DNA of 24,565 nucleotides from JASHSH01 sp036490215 (GTDB lineage: Bacteria; Pseudomonadota; Alphaproteobacteria; Rhodospirillales; Magnetospirillaceae). Of the stretch, positions 1-7,945 are shown piece by piece (positions within the stretch are counted from its first letter, which is position 1; every line of letters starts with the position of its first letter). Below the pieces are notes generated by a model. That model ran no database searches. It saw only the letters and a program-made list of their open reading frames with translations, and was not told the DNA's origin. The position numbers and the translations under genes are program-made. The stretch lies in the NCBI GenBank assembly GCA_036490215.1, contig DASXEH010000040.1:1-24565 (forward strand), given 5' to 3'.

Positions 1-224
1 CCGCGGTGGTCGCGAAACCCGATGAGAAATGGGGCGAGACGCCCTGCGCGTTCGTCGAGCTCAAACCCGGCGCCACGGCGACGCCGGACGAGTTGATGGC
101 CTGGTGCCGCGAGCATTTGGCCCATTACAAATGCCCGCGCACCGTCGTCTTCGCCGAGGTGCCCAAGACCTCGACCGGCAAGCTGCAGAAATTCAAACTG
201 CGCGAGATGGCGAAGGCGGTCTAG
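1..224 (+). CDS. Acyl-CoA synthetase (AMP-binding), C-terminal fragment
   Basis: This is the 3' end of a gene that begins before the window; the reading frame enters at base 3 and ends at TAG 222-224. The visible 73 residues are the C-terminal mobile domain of an ANL-superfamily adenylating enzyme. They carry the closing motif PKTSTGKLQKFKLRE, whose first lysine (in TGK) is the conserved catalytic lysine that contacts the acyl-adenylate. Family members activate a carboxylic acid with ATP and CoA. The sequence GETPCAFVELKPGA is typical of the fatty or medium-chain acyl-CoA synthetase branch, but the substrate cannot be read from this fragment. The next gene, a PaaI-type thioesterase, converges on it with a gap of 6 bases, so a shared acyl-CoA theme is plausible but the two are not one operon. 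Confidence 0.9.
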   Translation, partial: AVVAKPDEKWGETPCAFVELKPGATATPDELMAWCREHLAHYKCPRTVVFAEVPKTSTGKLQKFKLREMAKAV

Positions 225-230
225 CGGCCC

Positions 231-719
231 TTACAGTGGGAAGACGAAGCAGGTCGTCGTACCATGCGCCAAGAGGCGACCCTGGGAGTCGATAATCCGT
301 CCCTCGGCCGTGGCGGTCCGTTTGCCGGGGTGAATCATCTTACCCTCGGCGCGGACCGGGCCGGTATCCTTGGTCATCGCCCGGACCAAGTTGATCTTGT
401 ATTCGAGGGTCGTGACCCCGGTTCCCGCTGGGAGCGTCGTCTGTATCGAGCACGTCATGCAGGAGTCGAGCAGCGCGGCGGCGTAACCGCCATGGACGGC
501 GCCCGCCGGGTTGTAGTGCTGAAAGCCCGGCGTGCCAGCGAAGACGGCGACGCCCTCGTCTACCTCGATCAGGTTGAAGCCGATCAGCCCGGCCATCGGC
601 GGCGGCGGCAGTCGGCCGGCGACCAGTTCGCGCAGCACCTCGAGCCCGCTCTTAGTCTTCCAAAGATCTAGCGGCACCACTGCGCAATCGGCCAGTTTGG
701 GCAACTCAGCGGCCTGCAT
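231..719 (-). CDS. PaaI-family hotdog-fold thioesterase
   Basis: The 162-residue protein has the length and layout of the PaaI/YbgC-like single hotdog domain family, which hydrolyses acyl-CoA thioesters in the cytoplasm, often aryl- or short-chain-CoA. Visible family features are the N-terminal helix region, the block PAGAVHGGYAAALLDSC (residues 71-87) with the HGG turn followed by the helix carrying an acidic residue, and the C-terminal strands ending in an HGTTTC segment. The ATG at 717-719 is preceded by a GGAGA Shine-Dalgarno sequence about 8 bases away, which supports this start. A perfect 14-base palindrome lies 27-40 bases upstream of the start and could be its operator. It shares orientation with the EamA transporter that ends 72 bases upstream, so they could be co-transcribed. 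The substrate is unknown. Confidence 0.87.
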   Translation of the reverse strand: MQAAELPKLADCAVVPLDLWKTKSGLEVLRELVAGRLPPPPMAGLIGFNLIEVDEGVAVFAGTPGFQHYNPAGAVHGGYAAALLDSCMTCSIQTTLPAGTGVTTLEYKINLVRAMTKDTGPVRAEGKMIHPGKRTATAEGRIIDSQGRLLAHGTTTCFVFPL

Positions 720-745
720 CGGATTGTCTCCATTCTGTCAAAATG

Positions 746-759
746 GGTGCATATGCACC
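746..759. promoter_or_regulatory. Perfect 14-bp palindrome upstream of the thioesterase
   Basis: GGTGCATATGCACC reads identically on both strands. It lies 27-40 bases before the thioesterase start and in the gap after the EamA gene. Its size and symmetry would suit a dimeric repressor such as a MarR- or TetR-type protein, but no such regulator is encoded nearby. About one or two perfect 7+7 palindromes are expected by chance in a window this long, so only the placement makes it notable. Confidence 0.4.
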
Positions 760-791
760 TTATCATTGGCCTTCGGGGTGGGCAAGCTGCC

Positions 792-1676
792 CTATGTCGA
801 TGGCCGGGTGGTCAGGCGAATACCCAGCGCCACCGGCACCAGGCCGACCAGGTCGAGGAGATGGATCGGTTCGCCCAGCACCATCCAGCTGAAAACGACG
901 CCCAAGGGGGGCATGACGAATTGAAGCGAGGCGACCGAGGTTGCGCTCCCCTTGGACAGTAGAAAGAACCAGATCTGGAACGTCACGATCGAGTTCAGGA
1001 TGGCCATGTAGAGAATGCTGAGCCAGACGGTCGTATCGAAGGTGGCGTGGGCAATGTCTTCGAACGCTAGGCTGAAGGCCAGAAGCGCCACGCCGGCGGC
1101 GAATTGCTGCGTACCGACCAGGACCGTCAGTGGCACGCGCGGCGACCAGCGCTTGTAGAAAAGCGTTCCGGCGGCCTGAGCGAAGACCGAGCCTACGATC
1201 AAGACGACCCCGAACGCATCCTCACCACCCAGCACGATGCGGTTGCGCACCACGAAAGCAACGCCACCGATTCCCAGAACCAGCCCCAACACGCGCATGG
1301 GCGTCAGCCGGTCGCTGAGCAGCGGCGCCCCGACGATGCCGACGATGAGCGGCTGGATACTGGCGATAATGGTCGCAAGCCCTGCTGAAGTCGTTTTGAT
1401 CCCGGCCCAGGCCAGCCCGTTACCCAGGCCGAAGTTCACGAGCCCGAGTGCGATGAGACCCAGCCATGGGACTGCCGACGTCAGATAGCCTTTCCAGAGG
1501 GCCCATAGCAGCATGATGCCGCCCGCAGCGATAAAGCGAATGGCGAGGAACAATTCCGGCGGGCACTGTGCGATCGCCAGTTTGCTGATGGGGAAACCGA
1601 GCGCCCAGATAAAGCAGTAGGTTGCCGCCAGCAACCAATAGGCTGCGCCCTGGCCCGGGCGAAACGTAAGACCCAT
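792..1676 (-). CDS. EamA/DMT-superfamily transporter
   Basis: The 294-residue protein is almost entirely hydrophobic and fits the usual ten-helix, two-EamA-repeat architecture of drug/metabolite transporters in the inner membrane. The first repeat covers roughly residues 10-140, with WALGFPISKLAI near the N terminus and TSAGLATIIASIQPLIVGIVG at about 98-118. The second covers about 155-290, with the matching SATSVASLQFVMPPLGVVFSWMVLGEP block near 245-271, which is the signature end of an EamA repeat. Such proteins usually export amino acids or other small metabolites, but the substrate cannot be deduced. A GC-rich stretch with a GGGGGCGA purine run precedes the ATG. It is divergent from the MFS gene, so the 182-base gap between them should hold both promoters. 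Confidence 0.88.
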   Translation of the reverse strand: MGLTFRPGQGAAYWLLAATYCFIWALGFPISKLAIAQCPPELFLAIRFIAAGGIMLLWALWKGYLTSAVPWLGLIALGLVNFGLGNGLAWAGIKTTSAGLATIIASIQPLIVGIVGAPLLSDRLTPMRVLGLVLGIGGVAFVVRNRIVLGGEDAFGVVLIVGSVFAQAAGTLFYKRWSPRVPLTVLVGTQQFAAGVALLAFSLAFEDIAHATFDTTVWLSILYMAILNSIVTFQIWFFLLSKGSATSVASLQFVMPPLGVVFSWMVLGEPIHLLDLVGLVPVALGIRLTTRPST

Positions 1677-1858
1677 GAACCGTCGCCCCCTGCGCGACCG
1701 GCGGGCACCCTAGCATCTTGGCGGTGGGTCGCCAGTGCGTTTGCTCCGGGGTTGCCGCATGGCTGGGCCCAGGAGTAGGCGCTGTGCGAAAGCAGCCAGG
1801 ATCGTTAGGCTGCGCCAAACCGCGACGGTCAAAAAGCGCGGAGATCGGGAGGGCAGGA

Positions 1859-3073
1859 ATGGATACTCAAGCCCGCGATGCGGGCGCGTCGGGACTTGGC
1901 CGCACCGTTTTAACGCTGGCCGTGCTGTGGTTGGCGGGCGTGTCGCTGCGCATCACGTTGCTGGCTGTTCCGCCGATCATCCCAGCCATTCACCGCGATC
2001 TGGGCCTCGACGAAACCGGCATCGGCATCCTCACCAGCCTGCCGACCTTCATGTTCGCCCTGGCCGCGATTCCCGGCTCGCTGTTCATCGCGCGTTTCGG
2101 CGCATTGCGCACGCTGATCGCAGGCCTGCTCGTGGCTGCGGCTGCCGGCGCTGTGCGTGGTGCGGCCGACAGTGCGTTCATGCTCGACGCCGCGACGCTG
2201 GTGATGGGCATCGGCATCGCGGTGATGCAGCCTTCGCTGCCGCCGCTGGTGCGGCAGTGGATGCCGACCCGCATCGGCTTTGCCACCACCATCTATTCCA
2301 ACGGCTGGCTGGTGGGCGAAATCATCGCCGTCTGGCTGACCATTCCTCTTGTGCTGCCCGCGGTCGACGGTAATTGGCGCTCTTCGCTGGTGGTGTGGTC
2401 GGCGCCCCTGGTCCTGACCGGTGTGTTGGCCACCGTCTTTGCGCCGCGCGGCACTGGTAAAGTCAGTTCATCGATGAGTCGTCGCCGCTGGTGGCCTGAT
2501 TGGCGGCAAGGCTTGCTGTGGCGCCTCGCATTTACCCTGGGCGGCGCCAACGCGGTCTATTGGTGCAGCAACGCCTTCATCCCCGATTTCCTCACCCATG
2601 CCGGCCGGCCGGAGATGATCGGTGCGGCGCTGACGGCGCTGAACATCGGGCAACTCCCCGTATCGTTGGTGTTCCTGGCGATCATCGGACGGCTGGCGGG
2701 CAAATCCTGGCCGCTCTTTGTCCTGGCGGCCCTGATGCTGCTGGGCACGATCGCATTCATCTTCGCCGATGGCTTCTGGATCGTTGTCTGCGCCGGCGTC
2801 GTCGGCGGCGCCACGGCTGGGATGATGATCCTGCTGCTGACCTTGCCGCCGATCCTCTGTGCGGCCGACGACGTACCACGGATGAGCGCCGGCATCTTCA
2901 CCATCAGCTACGCCTGCTCGGTGGTGGCCTCGGTCGGCGGCGGCGCTTTGTGGGACGCGACGCAATCACCATACCCGGCTTTCGCCCTGATCGGCATCAG
3001 CGCGCTGACCAGCATGGTCTTGCCCTGGATCGGGGGCGGATTCCGGACCAATAGCGCCCTGGCCACCGCCTGA
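1859..3073 (+). CDS. MFS transporter, CynX/NimT type
   Basis: The chosen start gives 404 residues with about twelve hydrophobic segments, the normal size of a major facilitator transporter. The opening after a short polar leader, TLAVLWLAGVSLRITLLAV followed by PPIIPAIHRDLGL, and the following GILTSLPTFMFALAAIPGS region are characteristic of the cyanate/nitroimidazole (CynX/NimT) branch; the general LPxxMFALxAxPGS-like pattern is the clearest match. The frame remains open upstream to 1718, but ATG 1859 is preferred because a GGGAGGG ribosome-binding sequence lies 5 bases upstream and the upstream extension is arginine-rich and non-membrane-like. No cyanase or nitroimidazole gene is nearby, so the substrate is open. 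It is followed, 100 bases later, by amn in the same direction; co-transcription is possible but unproven. Confidence 0.88.
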   Translation: MDTQARDAGASGLGRTVLTLAVLWLAGVSLRITLLAVPPIIPAIHRDLGLDETGIGILTSLPTFMFALAAIPGSLFIARFGALRTLIAGLLVAAAAGAVRGAADSAFMLDAATLVMGIGIAVMQPSLPPLVRQWMPTRIGFATTIYSNGWLVGEIIAVWLTIPLVLPAVDGNWRSSLVVWSAPLVLTGVLATVFAPRGTGKVSSSMSRRRWWPDWRQGLLWRLAFTLGGANAVYWCSNAFIPDFLTHAGRPEMIGAALTALNIGQLPVSLVFLAIIGRLAGKSWPLFVLAALMLLGTIAFIFADGFWIVVCAGVVGGATAGMMILLLTLPPILCAADDVPRMSAGIFTISYACSVVASVGGGALWDATQSPYPAFALIGISALTSMVLPWIGGGFRTNSALATA

Positions 3074-3173
3074 GCATCGTCACGTAAGGATGATGGACAA
3101 CGGCGGCGGTCTGCGGCACTTATAACGACCCTAAAGGGAGTAAAACACGCCGTTCCAAGGCGTGGAAAAGATC

Positions 3174-4652
3174 ATGAGCGAAGGTATTTTTCGACCCTAC
3201 GCCGAAGACCTGAAGCCCTTCACCGATGCCGATGCGGCAGTGGAGCGGATCGCCGCCATCTATCAGTATGGCGCCGAAGAGATGAAGCGCGTCCACGACC
3301 TGATCGCGGAGGGCAGCGCCAACCAGCTGGCCGCCGGCGCGGGCGACATGCGCTATCCCTATATCGGCATCCAGGTCACCCCGTCCGAGATCAACATCAC
3401 CACGCCCGAGTCCTATGGCGCGCTGCACGATCCCGGTGCCTATGCGACGACGCTAACGCGCCCGGACCTCTTCGACTCCTATTACCGGGAGCAGATCGGG
3501 CTCCTGCTCAAGCATCACAAAGTCCCCGTTTGGGTCGGCATCAGCACGCGGGCGATGCCCCTGCCTTTCGTTGTGGCCGGCGCTACGACCGGGGTGAGCG
3601 AGAGCCGCGTGCGCGAGATGCTCGAATACTTCGCGATGCCCGATCTCGGCATGATCGACGACGCGATCGCCAACGGCACGCGCTATCGTGATCTCGACGG
3701 ACCGAAGCCGCTATCGTTATTCAGCGCCGAGCGCGTCGATTTCTCGCTGCATCGTCTGCCCCACTACACGGGGACCTCGGCGCAGTATTTCCAACGCTTT
3801 GTGCTGCTGACCAATTATCAGCGCTATGTCGAAGCCTTCCGCGCCTTCGGCAAGAAGGAAGTCGAAGAGGGCGACGAATATTCGGCCTTCGTCGAGCCGG
3901 GCGATGTCTATCTCCCGAACGGGCGCATTTCGAAAGACACCGCCTCAGGCGAGGCGCCGCAGTATCTGCCGCAGATGCCGGCCTATCATCTGGTGCGTCC
4001 GGACGGCAACGGCATCACCATGGTCAATATCGGTGTCGGTCCCGCCAATGCCAGGACGATCACCGATCATATCGCGGTGTTACGCCCCCACGCCTGGATC
4101 ATGCTGGGCCATTGCGCCGGCCTGCGCCGCAGCCAGCATCTCGGTGACTATGTGCTCGCGCATGCCTATGCGCGCGACGACCATGTGCTCGACGCCGACG
4201 TGCCGCAATACGTGCCGATTCCGCCGATCGCGGAAATCCAAGTGCAGATGCAGGAAGCCGTGGCGCGCGTCACGGGCCTGAGGGGCGGCGATCTCAAGAC
4301 GCGCATGCGCACCGGTACGGTCTACACGACCGACGACCGGCACTGGGAGCTGCGCTATCGCGATCTCTATCCGCGCCTCTATCAGACGCGCGCGATCGCG
4401 GTCGACATGGAATCGGCGACGATTGCCGCCAACGGCTACCGCTTCCGCGTGCCTTACGGCACCCTGCTCTGCGTCTCCGACAAGCCCTATCACGGCGAGT
4501 TGAAGACGAAGGGCGCGGCCGATAGCTTCTACCGCGAGCGCGTCAGCCAACATCTGGTGATCGGCGTTGAGACGATGCGCGGCCTGCGCGCCTCGATCAA
4601 TCAACTCCACTCGCGCAAGCTGCGCAGCTTCGATGAGCCGGCGTTTAGGTAG
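3174..4652 (+). CDS. amn: AMP nucleosidase
   Basis: The 492-residue protein matches the length of the Amn family (about 480-500), which hydrolyses AMP to adenine and ribose 5-phosphate and helps set cellular adenylate levels. The N-terminal half contains the Amn-specific regulatory domain, including RYPYIGIQVTPSEINITTPESYG. The C-terminal half is a nucleoside-phosphorylase fold with MVNIGVGPANARTITDH, the GHCAGLRRSQHLGDYVLAHAY block, and VDMESATIAANGYRFRVPYG, in which the acidic VDMESA segment contacts the ribose in this fold. ATG 3174 was chosen over an in-frame GTG at 3162 because a GGAAAAG purine run sits just before it. The enzyme links to purine salvage; no other purine gene is visible in the window. 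Allosteric control by ATP and phosphate is known for the family. Confidence 0.95.
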   Translation: MSEGIFRPYAEDLKPFTDADAAVERIAAIYQYGAEEMKRVHDLIAEGSANQLAAGAGDMRYPYIGIQVTPSEINITTPESYGALHDPGAYATTLTRPDLFDSYYREQIGLLLKHHKVPVWVGISTRAMPLPFVVAGATTGVSESRVREMLEYFAMPDLGMIDDAIANGTRYRDLDGPKPLSLFSAERVDFSLHRLPHYTGTSAQYFQRFVLLTNYQRYVEAFRAFGKKEVEEGDEYSAFVEPGDVYLPNGRISKDTASGEAPQYLPQMPAYHLVRPDGNGITMVNIGVGPANARTITDHIAVLRPHAWIMLGHCAGLRRSQHLGDYVLAHAYARDDHVLDADVPQYVPIPPIAEIQVQMQEAVARVTGLRGGDLKTRMRTGTVYTTDDRHWELRYRDLYPRLYQTRAIAVDMESATIAANGYRFRVPYGTLLCVSDKPYHGELKTKGAADSFYRERVSQHLVIGVETMRGLRASINQLHSRKLRSFDEPAFR

Positions 4653-4657
4653 TTTTT

Positions 4658-4774
4658 CGTCATTGCGAGCCCACGGGTCCGGCCGTAGGCCGGCCCGAGG
4701 ACAGGCTCCGCGAAGCGATCCAGGGCCGTACCGCGTTCCTGGATCGCTTCGTCGCGTTGCTTCTCGCGATGACG
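4658..4774. repeat. Interspersed palindromic repeat element in a convergent gap
   Basis: A 117-base imperfect palindrome almost fills the gap between two convergent genes. The outer arms are CGTCATTGCGAG (4658-4669) and CTCGCGATGACG (4763-4774). The inner arms are GCGAAGCGATCCAGG (4710-4724) and CCTGGATCGCTTCG (4738-4751). A small self-complementary GGCCGTAGGCCGGCC lies between outer and inner left arms. This is the form of the non-coding REP/BIME-like or MITE-like elements scattered through many alphaproteobacterial genomes. Transcribed from either side it would fold into a long hairpin, so it may serve as a bidirectional transcription end or an mRNA 3' protector for amn and the phosphoesterase. 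Only one copy was seen in the window. Confidence 0.75.
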
Positions 4775-4780
4775 CAGGCT

Positions 4781-6637
4781 TTAGTGCTTGTCCTTAAAGT
4801 CGAACATCTCGAACAGATCGCCGATGGCGGGGCCGTTGACCGGCACATAGGGATTGCCCTGCGCTGTCTTCGGGTTGGGCAGACGGTCGCGGCTGCGGCG
4901 GGTCAACGCAGGCAGGCCCCAATTGCGCTCGATGAATTTCAGGATCGAGACGTGGTCGTAATAGGTGTGCACCACGCGCCCGCCCTTGCTGTAGGGCGAG
5001 ATGGCGATCGTGGGAATGCGTGGCCCGTCGCCGAAGAAGTCGAGCGGCTGCATATAACCTGAATCCCAATAGCCGCCCGATTCGTCGAAGGTCATGAAGA
5101 TGGCTGTCTCGGCAAAGAGTTTGGGATTGGCTTCGATGCGCGGAATCAGGTTGCGCGCGAAGGCTTCGAGCAGATCAACCTTCGACGATTGCGGGTGGCC
5201 GTCGAGCCAACCATCCGGTTTCACATAGGACACCGCCGGCAAGGTCCCGGCATTGATATCGGCGACGAAATCCTGCACGTCCTTGAAGTGAGCGCGCCGT
5301 GAGGCAGGCGCATTCATCGACACTGAATAGCCGAAGGGATTGCAGATCGGGCAATAGGTGGCGGTCTTGTGTTGGGCCGTCGCCGTGAAGCCGCCGCCGA
5401 AATAGGCGAACGAGATATGCCGTTCGGCCAACGCGTCGCCGATGGTGCGGACATTCGATGGCGGCACGACGTATTCGCCCGAGATGGTCGATCCGTCCGG
5501 CACCCAGGACGGCACCAGATTGTTGACGACGTAGTAGTGCCCCGGCTCGCAATTCGACTTCAGCGGCTTGGGCAGCGCGGCCAGATAGTCGAGGATGGGC
5601 GCGATGCCGGGTTGCGTGCGATCGCTGCAATCCATATAGCCGCCATCGACCGTGAACTGATTGGCCGTCCCTGCCATGGGTTCGGGATTGGCGATCTGTT
5701 TGGGCGGCACAACAGCCTTGCCGCGGCCATCGCTGTAAAAGATCGCATCGCCCGTCCCCAGGAAGTGGTGCTCGATCATCGTCCCGCCCATCGACGCCTG
5801 GTGATAGTTGTCGGCGAGCGTGTAGGTGTCGGCGAGTTGTTTGAAGTAAGGCGCGTCGCCCGCGCTCATATCGTAGACGCCCATCGACGAGCCGCCGCCG
5901 TGGAAGGTCTTGGACGAGGTCGTCGCGACCCAGGGATAGAGATCGTTGAGACAGCCGCCGGGATTGGCCTTGGTGGCGCGCGCGGCCGAGCAATCCGATT
6001 GCTGCCACATCTGGAAGAAGCGATGCACCGTATCGCCTGTGTAGGCGTCGTAAGGCAGGTTCGGTCCGGTCAGGCGGAACGGGCCGTTGGGCAGCGCCGT
6101 CGCATTCGTGACGCGGGTATCGGGGCCCTGGCGTGTGGCCAAGCCGGTCGCGCCCGTGGTCATCAGGTGGATATCGCTCGGGAGCAGATCGCGTTCGAGC
6201 GCGGCTGCGGCGCCGTCGGTCGCGAAGGCCATCGGCGTGCCATAGCCGTAGCCTGGCGCCGGGTTCTGATCGCTACCCTTATTGGCGGTGCCGGCCAGAT
6301 CGGGCGGCGGCAAGTTTGCATAGGGCGTCTTCGACGGGGCGCTGATGAAGTAGTGACCATCGGGCTTCGCCGCGGCCTGGGCCGCATCGGCGAAATGGGG
6401 ACCCGGAGAGCCATCGGCATTCAGGATGCCCTTCGACAGAAGGTTGCTGATGGGTTGGCCCGGTTTCGGCCGATAGAGGCCGAACAGATGGTCGAAGCTG
6501 CGGTTCTCGCCGATGATGATGATCACATGTTTGATCGGTGTGGCGGTCGGTGGCGCATCGTCTGCCAGGGCCGCTGCTGAAAGAACCGAGCCGATCCCCG
6601 CGATCGCGGCTAGAACCAAAGACTTCATCGCCCGCAT
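4781..6637 (-). CDS. Secreted phosphoesterase (acid phosphatase/phospholipase C type)
   Basis: The 618-residue protein belongs to the PF04185 phosphoesterase family, which includes phospholipases C and the AcpA acid phosphatases. The N terminus is a signal peptide (basic start, hydrophobic core at about residues 6-22, likely cleavage after AALA), so it acts in the periplasm or outside. The metal and nucleophile region IIGENRSFDHLFG occupies about residues 41-53. Further conserved stretches are NYHQASMGGTMIEHHFLG, MTFDESGGYWD and YYDHVSILKFIERNW near the C terminus, which supply the second set of metal ligands. ATG 6637 is chosen because AAGGTGG lies 6 bases upstream; an in-frame ATG three codons downstream is the alternative. 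It stops 6 bases from the repeat element. Substrate (phospholipid, phosphomonoester or other) cannot be fixed from sequence. Confidence 0.88.
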   Translation of the reverse strand: MRAMKSLVLAAIAGIGSVLSAAALADDAPPTATPIKHVIIIIGENRSFDHLFGLYRPKPGQPISNLLSKGILNADGSPGPHFADAAQAAAKPDGHYFISAPSKTPYANLPPPDLAGTANKGSDQNPAPGYGYGTPMAFATDGAAAALERDLLPSDIHLMTTGATGLATRQGPDTRVTNATALPNGPFRLTGPNLPYDAYTGDTVHRFFQMWQQSDCSAARATKANPGGCLNDLYPWVATTSSKTFHGGGSSMGVYDMSAGDAPYFKQLADTYTLADNYHQASMGGTMIEHHFLGTGDAIFYSDGRGKAVVPPKQIANPEPMAGTANQFTVDGGYMDCSDRTQPGIAPILDYLAALPKPLKSNCEPGHYYVVNNLVPSWVPDGSTISGEYVVPPSNVRTIGDALAERHISFAYFGGGFTATAQHKTATYCPICNPFGYSVSMNAPASRRAHFKDVQDFVADINAGTLPAVSYVKPDGWLDGHPQSSKVDLLEAFARNLIPRIEANPKLFAETAIFMTFDESGGYWDSGYMQPLDFFGDGPRIPTIAISPYSKGGRVVHTYYDHVSILKFIERNWGLPALTRRSRDRLPNPKTAQGNPYVPVNGPAIGDLFEMFDFKDKH

Positions 6638-6773
6638 CTGCGCCCACCTTGTTACAACCGCCCGAGGCGATCTTAGCCCATCCGAACCGGGCATAACGTT
6701 GCCGCTCTATGACGAGTGGGCCGCCGACTAACCATTTGTCTGAGGACGAAAAATACTGTCTCTTAGCGGTGAA

Positions 6774-7940
6774 ATGAGCGCCCCGCCCTTACCCGCTAAG
6801 CCCATCAATGTCGTTCAGGTGATTACCGGCTTGGGTTCGGGCGGCGCGGAACGGCAACTGGCGACGCTGGTTCTCAACTCCGATCCCAACCAGGTCCGCC
6901 ATACGGTGGTTTCGCTGCTCGATGAGGGCGTGTGGGGCGGTGTGCTGCGCGCGCGTGGAATCCCCGTTCACTGCCTCAGTCTCGCCAACAAGCTGGCCGC
7001 GCCTCTGATCTTGCCGAAGCTCGCCAAAGTGATCCGCGAAGCACAGGCCGACATCGTGCAGACGTGGTTGTACCATGCCGATCTCGCCGGTCTTGCCGCC
7101 GCCAAGATCGCAGGGCGGCCTGTGCTTTGGGCCCTGCGCGGCTCGCGTCTGCCGCGTGGCGTGAGCGGTTGGGAGCAGCAGGCTTTGGTGCGCGTTCTGG
7201 CCAAGATGTCGTCCGCACCGCGCGCGGTCATCGCGAATTCCAACGATGCCCAGCGCTGGCACAACTCGATCGGCTATCGCCCACGGCGCTGGTCGGTGAT
7301 CCCGAATGGGATCGACTGCGATCAGTTCCGGCCTGATCCCCAGGCGCGCATTGATGTGCGGCGCGAATTAGGCCTGCCCGACGACGCGATTTTGGTCGGC
7401 AACCTGTCGCGCCTCGACCCGCTGAAGGATCACCCTACCCTGCTCGCCGCTTTCGCGCGCTTACCAGAGGGCGTTCGCCTGCTGCTGGCCGGCGACGGGA
7501 TTGAATCCGGCAATCCGCTGCTCTCGGTTCAGATTGCCGCGGCCGGCGTCGATCCAGCGCGCGTGTTGCGTCTGGGACGCCGGAGCGATGTCGCCCGGTT
7601 GCAGGCGGCGCTCGATCTGGCCGTCCTGTCCTCGATCAGCGAGTCCTTCCCCAATGTCGTTGCCGAGGCGATGGCCTGTGGTGTTCCCGCTGTCGGCACA
7701 GCGGTTGGCGATATGGCGCTGATCCTGGGCGATGTCGGTATGGTGGTTCCGCCACGCGATCCCGTCGCGCTGGGCGCTGCCATGAATCGCATCCTCGATC
7801 TGGACCCGCCGGCGCGCGCTGAACTCAGCCGGCGCGCTCGCGCTCGCATTGAATCGATGTTCTCGGTTCCGGCTATGGTTTCAGCCTATCGCCAACTCTA
7901 CGAAGACATCTTGACGCCACCGCCAGGATCACGGAATTAA
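6774..7940 (+). CDS. Family 4 glycosyltransferase
   Basis: The 388-residue protein is a GT-B fold glycosyltransferase of the GT4 type. The N-terminal domain begins with INVVQVITGLGSGGAERQLATL, whose glycine-rich loop binds the acceptor side. The C-terminal nucleotide-sugar domain includes VIPNGID at about 177-183, the GNLSRLDPLKDHPTLLAAFA block, and the EX7E motif in ESFPNVVAEAMACG at about 290-303. Such enzymes transfer a sugar from an NDP- or GDP-sugar to a growing polysaccharide or lipid at the cytoplasmic face of the membrane. The ATG is 6 bases downstream of only a weak GGTGAA sequence. The next gene, asnB, starts 6 bases after its stop, so the two are almost certainly one operon, which points to surface polysaccharide synthesis. 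Donor and acceptor are unknown. Confidence 0.92.
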   Translation: MSAPPLPAKPINVVQVITGLGSGGAERQLATLVLNSDPNQVRHTVVSLLDEGVWGGVLRARGIPVHCLSLANKLAAPLILPKLAKVIREAQADIVQTWLYHADLAGLAAAKIAGRPVLWALRGSRLPRGVSGWEQQALVRVLAKMSSAPRAVIANSNDAQRWHNSIGYRPRRWSVIPNGIDCDQFRPDPQARIDVRRELGLPDDAILVGNLSRLDPLKDHPTLLAAFARLPEGVRLLLAGDGIESGNPLLSVQIAAAGVDPARVLRLGRRSDVARLQAALDLAVLSSISESFPNVVAEAMACGVPAVGTAVGDMALILGDVGMVVPPRDPVALGAAMNRILDLDPPARAELSRRARARIESMFSVPAMVSAYRQLYEDILTPPPGSRN

Positions 7941-7945
7941 ACGAT

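Noticed and set aside
1718..1858. N-terminal extension of the MFS transporter
   Set aside because: The extension is rich in arginine and cysteine, lacks membrane character, and an ATG at 1859 has a better ribosome-binding site.
3074..3173. TTATAAC sequence as a promoter for amn
   Set aside because: It could serve as a -10, but the nearest -35-like sequence (TGGACA) is about 21 bases away, too far for a confident call.
5369..6580. Open frame of about 400 codons on the plus strand opposite the phosphoesterase
   Set aside because: Its product is arginine- and glycine-rich with no family features, and the opposite strand encodes a clear conserved enzyme. Long antisense open frames are common at this GC content.
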